DNA from: a bacterium
GTDB taxonomy: Bacteria; AUK180
DNA length: 5,298 nucleotides
Direction of reading: 5' to 3'
NCBI GenBank assembly: GCA_021162505.1
Contig: JAGGYO010000103.1
Location: forward strand, 1-5,298
Shown: in pieces, positions 1 through 5,298 of the stretch
How the letters are laid out: the number at the start of each line of letters is the position of its first letter
How positions within the stretch are numbered: the first letter of the stretch is position 1
Position numbers and translations under genes: made by a program
The notes under the pieces: generated by a model
Told to the model about the DNA's origin: nothing
Seen by the model: only the letters and a program-made list of their open reading frames with translations
Databases searched by the model: none

Positions 1-143
1 AAACAAATAAGGTATATGACCTTCATAATTATAATTAATATATGATTAGAATAAGCAAATGGGAATGTTGTGCCAATAATCTTAAGAATAAAAATAAACA
101 AAAATCCAAAGATTCCTAATACCGTTGCATTTTCTAATTTCAT
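1..143 (-). CDS. N-terminal part of an unidentified membrane protein (3' end beyond window)
   Basis: An open frame of 47 codons starts with ATG at 143 and stays open to the window edge, so only the N-terminus is present. The start has a strong Shine-Dalgarno AGGGGG (153-148) four bases upstream, which is good evidence that it is a real gene although it is short here. The peptide begins MKLENATVLGIFGF and is very hydrophobic: one likely membrane helix spans about residues 7-24 and a second begins at about 33 and continues to the edge, separated by a short polar turn (TTFPFAYSNH). Its start lies only 17 nt after the tyrS stop with no terminator between, so it is probably the third gene of the ppiD-like/tyrS operon. 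I do not recognise the family. An integral membrane protein with several helices is the most that can be said. Confidence 0.6.
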   Translation of the reverse strand, partial: MKLENATVLGIFGFLFIFILKIIGTTFPFAYSNHILIIIMKVIYLIC

Positions 144-147
144 GAAG

Positions 148-153
148 CCCCCT
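148..153 (-). promoter_or_regulatory. Ribosome binding site of the partial membrane gene
   Basis: AGGGGG reads on the minus strand in the 17-nt gap after tyrS, four bases before the ATG at 143. It is the main evidence that the edge ORF is translated. No rho-independent terminator fits in this gap, so transcription from tyrS probably continues into the next gene. Confidence 0.6.
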
Positions 154-160
154 AAAAGTA

Positions 161-1348
161 TTATTTGATCTTTAATTTAAATATCTTTCTTTTTCCTATT
201 TTTAATATTCCATTTTCAGAAATGTTGTCAAATCCATCTTTTATGATCTCGTTATTGAATTTAACCGCATTTTGTTTGATCAATCTTTTTATTTCGCCTT
301 TTGAAAGAGTATTATCAAGTGATTGAATAATATCAATCGCTTTGCCGGAATCAATCAAGGTGGTTCTAATATCATTAGGGATATCCTTTTTAACAAACTG
401 TGTAATGAAATTGCTCTTTGCTGATTTACCCAATTCCTCATTATAGAGAAATGAGACCATTTCTTCTCCGAAATCCATTTTTATATCACGAGGATTAATT
501 ACTCCCTCTTTTAACTGAGATAGTATTTTATCTTTTTCATCAGGTGATCTGAAAGATAAGAGTTTAATATATTTCGGTAAGATTTCATCTGGTATTGACA
601 TAATTTTACCGAACATATCATTTGGCTCATCGTTCAATCCAATATAATTCCCAAGGGATTTACTCATTTTTTGTTTCCCGTCCAGTCCCTCAATAATAGG
701 CATTACCATTGCAATTTGAGGCTCTTGTTCGTATCTTTCCTGCAAGGTCCTGCCAACAAGTAAATTAAATTCCTGATCGGTGCCGCCTAATTCAATATCT
801 GCTTTTATTTCAACAGAGTCATAACCTTGAACAAGGGGATATAAAAATTCTAAGATGGAAATAGGTTTATTCCCTGAATATCTTTTTTGAAAATCATTTC
901 TTTCAAGCATACGAGCAACGGTATATTTTGAAGATAAAGCAAGAAAATCATATATGGATATCTTTTCAAACCATTCGCTATTGAATCTTATCTGGGTCTT
1001 TTCTTTGTCAAGTATCTTAAATACCTGTTTAGCGTAGGTATCTGCATTTTTTTTAACCGTTTCTTTATCAAGCCGTTTTCTTGTTTCATTTTTCCCTGTG
1101 GGGTCCCCAATCATGCCTGTAAAATCACCTATAATAAAAATTACCTTGTGTCCAAGTTCCTGAAATTCCTTTAATTTTTTTAGCACAACAAGATGCCCGA
1201 AGTGTATATCAGGAGCTGACGGATCTGCACCCAATTTTATTATTAGTTGTCGTTTTTCATTTTTCGCGGTCTCAAGTTTTTTCTTTAAACCGTTTTCAGG
1301 AATAACTTTTTCAATATTTTGTGATAATACTTCAAAATCATCCGTCAT
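161..1348 (-). CDS. tyrS: Tyrosyl-tRNA synthetase (TyrRS, KMSKS type)
   Basis: This cytoplasmic class I aminoacyl-tRNA synthetase charges tRNA-Tyr with tyrosine at the cost of ATP. The 395-aa length is normal for the bacterial family. Visible in order: the HIGH-type signature as HFGH (residues 49-52) after KLGADPSAPDI; the Rossmann segment IGDFTGMIGDPTGKN (73-87); the tyrosine-pocket pattern YPLVQGYDS (170-178, with Y170, Q174, D177); GGTDQ (188-192); the KMSKS loop (227-231); and a C-terminal S4-like RNA-binding domain from about 335 to the end. The KMSKS loop and the KLGADPSAPDIH context match the second bacterial TyrRS type (TyrZ-like, as in Haemophilus) rather than the E. coli KFGKT type. 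The next in-frame Met is residue 79, inside the catalytic core, so the ATG at 1348 is the only sensible start. It follows the foldase stop by 2 nt without a good Shine-Dalgarno, suggesting translational coupling. No T-box leader is present. The protein contains no cysteine. Confidence 0.96.
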   Translation of the reverse strand: MTDDFEVLSQNIEKVIPENGLKKKLETAKNEKRQLIIKLGADPSAPDIHFGHLVVLKKLKEFQELGHKVIFIIGDFTGMIGDPTGKNETRKRLDKETVKKNADTYAKQVFKILDKEKTQIRFNSEWFEKISIYDFLALSSKYTVARMLERNDFQKRYSGNKPISILEFLYPLVQGYDSVEIKADIELGGTDQEFNLLVGRTLQERYEQEPQIAMVMPIIEGLDGKQKMSKSLGNYIGLNDEPNDMFGKIMSIPDEILPKYIKLLSFRSPDEKDKILSQLKEGVINPRDIKMDFGEEMVSFLYNEELGKSAKSNFITQFVKKDIPNDIRTTLIDSGKAIDIIQSLDNTLSKGEIKRLIKQNAVKFNNEIIKDGFDNISENGILKIGKRKIFKLKIK

Positions 1349-1350
1349 CT

Positions 1351-3090
1351 TTATAGACCGATCCTATCTCTAAATATTTTAATATTATATTTTTCTCGTA
1401 AATATCTTAAGAAATCACCATAACTGGATTGAACGATAAAATTATAAAAATAACTGTTCTTTGCACCTGCTATATCGCCTTCTTTAAGTGGTGGCAATTC
1501 TTTTTTCAGTAATACAAAAAGATAGATCTCGTCGTTAAAATTATAATAGTCCTCTTCTCCTTTTGTAAGTTCATTGAGCTTCTTTATAATATCCTTTGAA
1601 GCATTAGTATATTTTTCTTTTTGCTTTTCATCCTCAATTTTTCCGAAGATAGGCTCAATGATCCCTGAAAATACGGTAAAATTAACCTCTTTCCAATCTT
1701 CTTCCTTTATTGATTTGGTAATTTCTTTTATGCTCTTGTCCAAATATCGATCGATTTTTTCTTCTTCAACTTTTTTTGTAATATCCTCTTCGACCTTTTC
1801 CAGTGGCTTATAATACCCTTCTTTTTTGTCAATGAGCTGATAAAGCACCCAAAAGGATTTACTTGTATTGGAATCTTCTTTATAAAAAGGATAGCCGGCG
1901 ATCCCCGATTTTTTATAATCAAAAACATCCTCCATATCTTTATATGGAAGATCATCCTGTGTAACGAATTCAGTGATCTTTGCATCTTTAAAAAACTTTG
2001 ACAATTCCTCGTTTTTTAGTTTGGAATAATAAGTCATTGCGTCATTATAAACATTGTCTTTTTGCTCATCAGTAATAACGAGTTTTAAAAGAATATGCCT
2101 TGCAAGAACTTTTGTCTTTCCATTTTCTTTTTTTATATCCTCCAATTGGACAATGTGATAACCGAATTTTGTTTTAAAGGGTTTAGATATTTCACCTTTT
2201 TTCATAGCAAAAACGATTTTCGTGAATTCCGGAACCATAGTATCCTTGTCGAACCATCCCAATTCACCGCCTTTTGAGGCACTTGGCCCTTCTGAATACA
2301 TCTTCGCGGCATCGGTAAAAGTCAATTTCTTTTTCATGATCTCATCTTTAATTTCATTTAATTGATTGATAATACTGTCTATGTCTTTTTGTGTGATCTC
2401 CACAGGTAATTCCTTATATGCGATCTTTACTTGCGGTTGGACAAAATAATCTTCCATATGTTTCGAGTAATAGTTCTTCAGATCATCATTGCCAATCTTA
2501 ATGAGGTCTTTGAAATAGTCCTTGTCCAGCGTTGTGAATTTAATATAATCGCTCATTTGAAAAGACCGATTTTGGTCTAATAAAAATAAAGGGGATATGG
2601 CTTGTGCCTTGTTTATAATCCCGTATAGCTGGTTCTGTAATAACATTACTTTCACCTGAGATTCATAAAGCGAAGGGGATAAATTGTTTTGAGACAGTAC
2701 TGTTTTATATTGGTCATAGTCAAATTCTCCGCTCTGCAGAAAATATTTCTGTCCTTTGATATAGTTCATGATATCATTCTTCCCCACGGAAATATTCAAC
2801 TCCTTACCCAGACGAGCAATCAAAGCTTCATTTAGCATACCGTCAAGGACATCTCCTTTGAGCTGTTTTTCTTCATAATCTTTGCCTTGTTTTATTAGTC
2901 CTTGTCGTGTTTTTTCCAATCTATCCATATAATCTTTGACATAATAATTATTTTTTCCAATCTTGAAAACAACATTTTTATTCTTTTGAATAAAATTTAC
3001 AGAACTTAAAATAACGAAGCCGCCTACAAATACGAAAATCGTAATCCAAATAATAGCGGCAAAATGCCTTCGAAAAAATCGCATTACCAT
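1351..3090 (-). CDS. Membrane-anchored PpiD/SurA-like peptidyl-prolyl cis-trans isomerase
   Basis: This is probably a periplasmic foldase that assists secreted and outer-membrane proteins at the inner membrane. I place the start at ATG 3090 (579 aa), because GGAGG (3100-3096) lies 5 nt upstream; the longer in-frame TTG at 3102 overlaps that same Shine-Dalgarno. The N-terminus RFFRRHF followed by a membrane helix (about 10-31) predicts N-in topology with the rest periplasmic. Residues about 45-215 form a SurA-N-like helical chaperone region. Residues about 218-318 form a parvulin module with the hallmarks SASKGGELGWFD (270-281), MVPEF (285-289), GEISKP (299-304) and FGYHIVQLED (309-318). A second segment starts KVLARHILLK (327-336) but lacks the later parvulin motifs. 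The C-terminal third is lysine/glutamate-rich with no domain I recognise. The first module has lost the usual N-terminal histidine (IAYKEL replaces the RHIL type), so catalysis is uncertain and a chaperone role is possible. There are no cysteines. The gene leads the operon with tyrS. Confidence 0.88.
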   Translation of the reverse strand: MVMRFFRRHFAAIIWITIFVFVGGFVILSSVNFIQKNKNVVFKIGKNNYYVKDYMDRLEKTRQGLIKQGKDYEEKQLKGDVLDGMLNEALIARLGKELNISVGKNDIMNYIKGQKYFLQSGEFDYDQYKTVLSQNNLSPSLYESQVKVMLLQNQLYGIINKAQAISPLFLLDQNRSFQMSDYIKFTTLDKDYFKDLIKIGNDDLKNYYSKHMEDYFVQPQVKIAYKELPVEITQKDIDSIINQLNEIKDEIMKKKLTFTDAAKMYSEGPSASKGGELGWFDKDTMVPEFTKIVFAMKKGEISKPFKTKFGYHIVQLEDIKKENGKTKVLARHILLKLVITDEQKDNVYNDAMTYYSKLKNEELSKFFKDAKITEFVTQDDLPYKDMEDVFDYKKSGIAGYPFYKEDSNTSKSFWVLYQLIDKKEGYYKPLEKVEEDITKKVEEEKIDRYLDKSIKEITKSIKEEDWKEVNFTVFSGIIEPIFGKIEDEKQKEKYTNASKDIIKKLNELTKGEEDYYNFNDEIYLFVLLKKELPPLKEGDIAGAKNSYFYNFIVQSSYGDFLRYLREKYNIKIFRDRIGL

Positions 3091-3095
3091 AATAA

Positions 3096-3100
3096 CCTCC
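3096..3100 (-). promoter_or_regulatory. Ribosome binding site fixing the PpiD-like start
   Basis: GGAGG on the minus strand, followed by TTATT and then ATG at 3090. The ideal 5-nt spacing favours this ATG over the upstream TTG at 3102, which overlaps the motif, and over the ATG at 3084, which is 11 nt away. Confidence 0.8.
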
Positions 3101-3106
3101 AAGCTA

Positions 3107-3135
3107 TTGAAATAACATAAAAAAAAAGTTATAAT
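3107..3135 (+). promoter_or_regulatory. Sigma70-type promoter of the TPR-mreB operon
   Basis: TTGAAA (-35, 3107-3112) and TATAAT (-10, 3130-3135) are separated by exactly 17 bp, close to the consensus of housekeeping promoters. A run of nine A (3119-3127) lies in the spacer. The expected transcript start is near 3142, giving a leader of about 40-55 nt before the TPR gene. A second TATAAT at 3144-3149 lacks a matching -35. The prediction is by motif only, in an AT-rich region where -10-like boxes are common. Confidence 0.6.
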
Positions 3136-3145
3136 TTAAATTATA
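3130..3145. repeat. Perfect 16-bp palindrome formed by the two -10 boxes
   Basis: TATAATTTAAATTATA is its own reverse complement. Its left six bases are the -10 box of the rightward promoter and its right six are the -10 box of the leftward promoter, with TTAA between. It may simply reflect two back-to-back -10 elements, or it may also bind a dimeric regulator. Confidence 0.7.
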
Positions 3146-3168
3146 TAATTTTTATTAAAATAGGTCAA
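3140..3168 (-). promoter_or_regulatory. Sigma70-type promoter of the ppiD-like/tyrS operon
   Basis: On the minus strand TTGACC (-35, 3168-3163) and TATAAT (-10, 3145-3140) are separated by 17 bp. The expected start is near 3133, giving a leader of about 43 nt before the foldase ATG. The early transcript would contain nine U from the A run at 3119-3127. The element interleaves with the plus-strand promoter, and the two could hardly be occupied by polymerase at once. Confidence 0.6.
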
Positions 3169-3183
3169 ATGGTTTTTTAAAAT

Positions 3184-3188
3184 GAGGA
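3184..3188 (+). promoter_or_regulatory. Ribosome binding site deciding the TPR gene start
   Basis: GAGGA, 8 nt before the ATG at 3197. The upstream ATG at 3182 overlaps this motif and is itself preceded only by GGTTTTTTAA, with no Shine-Dalgarno. This favours the downstream ATG. Confidence 0.5.
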
Positions 3189-3196
3189 TTGAGAGA

Positions 3197-4147
3197 ATGA
3201 GGAAAAAACTTAAAATTTCTAAAAAAATATGGGTATTCTACATAATTGTGTTCGTTTTTCTTATTTATATTGCAGTAAAACTATTCGGTTCTCCAAAAGG
3301 ATTAAAACTTATAAGTGCTGTTAGCAAGGACCCCACAAATATCGAAAAGGTAGTTAACCTTGCAGACTTCTATTATGAGAATACTAAATATGCGGAGGCA
3401 TCGGGGTATTACAAAAGGGCGATTGCTCTCCATATTAACCGTCTCGCCCCGTGTGATCTTTATAAAAAAATAATTCTATCTCAAATGAAATTAAAACAGA
3501 CAGAGGTGATCGATTATATACAAAAAGCCCTTAAACAGTGTAACGATACAGAATTTTTAAATTATTTTAACGACGCATTAGATTATACATTAAAAAAAAT
3601 GGATACTCAGATCATATTTTTTAAGGAAACGAAACCCTCTCTTTCCAAAAAAATAGAGAGCCTGCAATTGATATATTTAAAAAAGGGTTTAGTTTTAACC
3701 CTTTATTATAAATTGGACGGTAATGAAAAATATCTTTCCCGATTAAAAAAAATAAATAAAAACGATTATAATATCTTAGTGAAATATCCCTTGGATATTC
3801 AATCAAGATTATTGCTGGGAAAATACGCCAAAGATGCACATTTGTTCAAGATATCCAAACTCTTATTAAATGGTGTAAGTGAAAAACTAAGTGGCAGCTT
3901 ACTAGGTGAATGTTATTATAATCTGGGATATATTTCATATAATGAGAACCAATTTTCAGTGGCATTAACATATTATAAAAAAGCAAGAAAATTTTGGAAT
4001 AGTACGAAGGTCAATTATTGGCTTTCCAAAACCTATTACCAATTGGGAGAGACAAAACAAGCGATTAAATATATTAATTACACATTAAAGATCGATCCTA
4101 AATATGTTGATGCAGTGAAATTTAAAGATAAAATAAAAGGAGAATAA
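3197..4147 (+). CDS. Membrane-anchored TPR protein, first gene of the mreB operon
   Basis: The protein has 316 residues from ATG 3197, preferred for its Shine-Dalgarno; starting at ATG 3182 would add five residues (MRIER). A basic N-terminus (MRKKLKISKK) is followed by one membrane helix (about 11-30), so by the positive-inside rule the rest should be outside the cytoplasmic membrane. One tetratricopeptide-like unit is visible at about 46-79 (LADFYY, YAEASGYYKRAIAL) and two clearer ones at about 236-269 (YNLGYISYNENQFSVALTYYKKA) and 270-303 (YWLSKTYYQLGETKQAIKYINYTLKIDP). The middle (80-235) looks helical but has no repeat I can assign. TPRs are protein-protein scaffolds; no enzyme motif is seen. 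The gene ends 1 nt before mreB and carries the mreB Shine-Dalgarno in its last codons, so a role near the cell-elongation complex is a reasonable inference from position, not proven. It does not match a named Mre or Rod protein that I recognise. Confidence 0.8.
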   Translation: MRKKLKISKKIWVFYIIVFVFLIYIAVKLFGSPKGLKLISAVSKDPTNIEKVVNLADFYYENTKYAEASGYYKRAIALHINRLAPCDLYKKIILSQMKLKQTEVIDYIQKALKQCNDTEFLNYFNDALDYTLKKMDTQIIFFKETKPSLSKKIESLQLIYLKKGLVLTLYYKLDGNEKYLSRLKKINKNDYNILVKYPLDIQSRLLLGKYAKDAHLFKISKLLLNGVSEKLSGSLLGECYYNLGYISYNENQFSVALTYYKKARKFWNSTKVNYWLSKTYYQLGETKQAIKYINYTLKIDPKYVDAVKFKDKIKGE

Positions 4148-4148
4148 T

Positions 4149-5153
4149 ATGTTTTTAGATTTTTTAAAAGGACTTTTCTCAATTGATATCGGGATAGATC
4201 TCGGTACTGCAAATATCTTGATTTATGTTAAAGGTCAGGGTATTGTTTGTTCGGAACCTTCTGTTGTTGCAATTAGAAGCGATGGTACGCCATTGGCTTT
4301 TGGAGCACAAGCAAAAATGATGCTTGGTAAAACCCCCGGGGAAATAAAAGCGATCAGACCTTTGAAGGATGGTGTTATTGCATATCTTGATGAAACCCAG
4401 GCAATGATCAAGTATTTCATCAAAAAGGTGCATAATAAACACAGTTTTGTTGCCCCTCGTATTGTTGTTGCAATTCCTTATGGTGTTACGAATGTTGAAA
4501 GGAAAGCAGTAGAAGAATCAGCTCTTGCCGCCGGCGCTCGAAAGGTCTTTCTTATTGAAGAACCAAGAGCCGCTGCAATAGGTGCAGGTCTTGCTGTAAA
4601 TGAACCCCGCGGAAGTATGATAGTTGATATTGGCGGCGGTACTACTGAAGTTGCAATATTATCTCTTGGCGGTATTGTTATTGCTAACTCCATTAGGTAT
4701 GCTGGTGATAAAATGGATCAGCATATTATGGAGTTCATAAGAAATGAACACAATCTTTTAATAGGCGAAAGGACAGCAGAAAAAATAAAGATTGGGGTAG
4801 GGTCAGCATTTCCGCTTGAGAATGAGAAGGAAATGGAAATTCGCGGCCGTGAGATAGTTTCCGGATTACCGCGAAATATTACAATAAACTCGGAAGAGAT
4901 AAGAGAAGCGTTAAAAACACCGATTAATGCAATACTCAATGCAATAAAATTAACATTGGAAAAAACCCCACCCGAACTTTCTTCTGATATATCTGAGGAT
5001 GGTATTACTATTGCCGGTGGCGGTGCCTTATTAAAAGGACTTGATAAAAAGATAAATGACGAGACACATTTAGAGGTAAAGATAGCCGAAGATCCTTTAA
5101 CTTGCGTTGTAAAAGGGACCGGAATTGTATTAGATTTATTAGATAATAGATGA
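4149..5153 (+). CDS. mreB: Rod shape-determining protein MreB (bacterial actin)
   Basis: MreB is an ATP-binding actin homologue that polymerises on the inner face of the membrane and directs lateral peptidoglycan synthesis. The 334-aa length is normal. The actin-fold motifs are all present: phosphate-1 IDLGTAN (16-22), the EPSVVAI segment (36-42), connect-1 EEPRAAAIGAG (137-147), phosphate-2 VDIGGGTTEVA (159-169) and the adenosine motif TIAGGGALLKGLD (287-299). VERKAVEESALAAGARKVFLIEEP is typical of MreB rather than ParM or FtsA. The N-terminus MFLDFLKGLF could form a short amphipathic membrane-binding helix, and the SFVAP loop (99-103) matches the position of the family's hydrophobic membrane loop. 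The start is well supported by AGGAG (4138-4142) 6 nt upstream, within the end of the TPR gene. The stop overlaps the next start (ATGA). No key residue appears to be missing. Confidence 0.97.
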   Translation: MFLDFLKGLFSIDIGIDLGTANILIYVKGQGIVCSEPSVVAIRSDGTPLAFGAQAKMMLGKTPGEIKAIRPLKDGVIAYLDETQAMIKYFIKKVHNKHSFVAPRIVVAIPYGVTNVERKAVEESALAAGARKVFLIEEPRAAAIGAGLAVNEPRGSMIVDIGGGTTEVAILSLGGIVIANSIRYAGDKMDQHIMEFIRNEHNLLIGERTAEKIKIGVGSAFPLENEKEMEIRGREIVSGLPRNITINSEEIREALKTPINAILNAIKLTLEKTPPELSSDISEDGITIAGGGALLKGLDKKINDETHLEVKIAEDPLTCVVKGTGIVLDLLDNR

Positions 5154-5298
5154 ATTCCAATAAAAGGTTTCAATACTATATTTTAGCTATATTAATAATT
5201 TTATACTTATTTTTCTATACGAGTTCTTCAATTAGTTTTATTTTTTACTCCATATCAAAACCTTTTATACTATATTCGCATAGAGCTGAAAATAATAT
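5150..5298 (+). CDS. mreC: N-terminal part of a membrane protein, probable MreC (3' end beyond window)
   Basis: The ATG at 5150 overlaps the mreB stop as ATGA and the frame stays open for 49 codons to the edge. The short basic N-terminus MNSNKRF is followed by one membrane helix (about 9-23, YYILAILIILYLFFY). Next comes a Ser/Phe-rich stretch with SISKPFILYSHRAEN, which is like the region before the coiled coil in MreC, where a 'P-F' segment is common. MreC is the single-pass partner that links MreB to the periplasmic wall-synthesis enzymes and usually lies directly after mreB. The visible residues fit but are not diagnostic; the assignment rests mainly on gene order. There is no clear Shine-Dalgarno, so translation is probably coupled to mreB. 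Confidence 0.62.
   Translation, partial: MNSNKRFQYYILAILIILYLFFYTSSSISFIFYSISKPFILYSHRAENN

Noticed and set aside
144..160. Possible terminator between tyrS and the next gene
   Set aside because: The 17-nt gap contains no inverted repeat and is mostly taken up by the ribosome binding site of the next gene.
1349..1400. T-box riboswitch for tyrS
   Set aside because: There is no leader; the foldase coding sequence ends 2 nt before tyrS.
1931..1948. Hairpin TCCATAT-cttt-ATATGGA
   Set aside because: A 7-bp AT-rich stem inside the foldase coding sequence with no T run after it. Expected by chance at this base composition.
1728..1985. Minus-strand 85-codon frame within the foldase gene, and the plus-strand frames at 1574-1813 and 2095-2277
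   Set aside because: All lie inside the well-supported foldase coding region in other frames, with biased compositions and no start signals.
4718..5173. 151-codon open frame on the minus strand opposite mreB
   Set aside because: It lies fully against the conserved mreB reading frame, has a serine/proline/isoleucine-rich low-information product and no ribosome binding site that I can see. It is a shadow frame.
5160..5268. 11-bp inverted repeat ATAAAAGGTTT / AAACCTTTTAT about 87 nt apart
   Set aside because: Both arms lie within the coding start of the probable mreC. In AT-rich DNA a match of this length at this distance is plausible by chance, and no mobile-element features accompany it.
1..5298. 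Mobile element, CRISPR, toxin-antitoxin or defence system
   Set aside because: No transposase, integrase, array-like repeats or small paired genes are seen. Gene packing and composition look uniform and of housekeeping type.

Overview
The window is an AT-rich (about one-third G+C by eye), gene-dense bacterial stretch with six genes and almost no non-coding DNA. It suggests a low-GC, rod-shaped bacterium with a Gram-negative type envelope: it carries MreB, a probable MreC start, and a membrane-anchored, PpiD/SurA-like periplasmic foldase. The phylum cannot be fixed from sequence alone. The foldase layout (N-terminal anchor, parvulin module, then a second 'RHIL' segment) resembles, as I remember them, proteins from groups such as Cloacimonadota or WOR-3; this is a weak guess. 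No phage, IS, CRISPR, tRNA or rRNA signal was seen.

Layout: the genes form two divergent operons around one short regulatory gap (about 3091-3196). Leftward (minus strand): a PpiD-like peptidyl-prolyl isomerase (3090 to 1351), tyrosyl-tRNA synthetase tyrS (1348 to 161, only 2 nt after the foldase stop), then the first 47 codons of an unidentified membrane protein (143 to 1) that runs off the left edge. Rightward (plus strand): a membrane-anchored TPR protein (from 3197 or 3182 to 4147), mreB (4149-5153, 1 nt gap), and the first 49 codons of a membrane protein (from 5150, ATGA overlap with mreB) that is most likely mreC and runs off the right edge.

The gap holds two good sigma70-type promoters facing away from each other and interleaved. 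Both have 17-bp spacers, and their -10 boxes are the two arms of one perfect 16-bp palindrome (3130-3145). The two operons therefore probably compete for RNA polymerase. Functionally, the right operon is the start of an elongasome cluster (MreB filament, MreC-like partner, and a TPR protein that may serve as an extracytoplasmic scaffold). The left operon pairs envelope protein folding with a housekeeping tRNA synthetase. The content is mostly conserved housekeeping. The less ordinary points are the shared symmetric promoter, the foldase whose parvulin histidines are divided between two incomplete modules, and the TPR gene tied to mreB.
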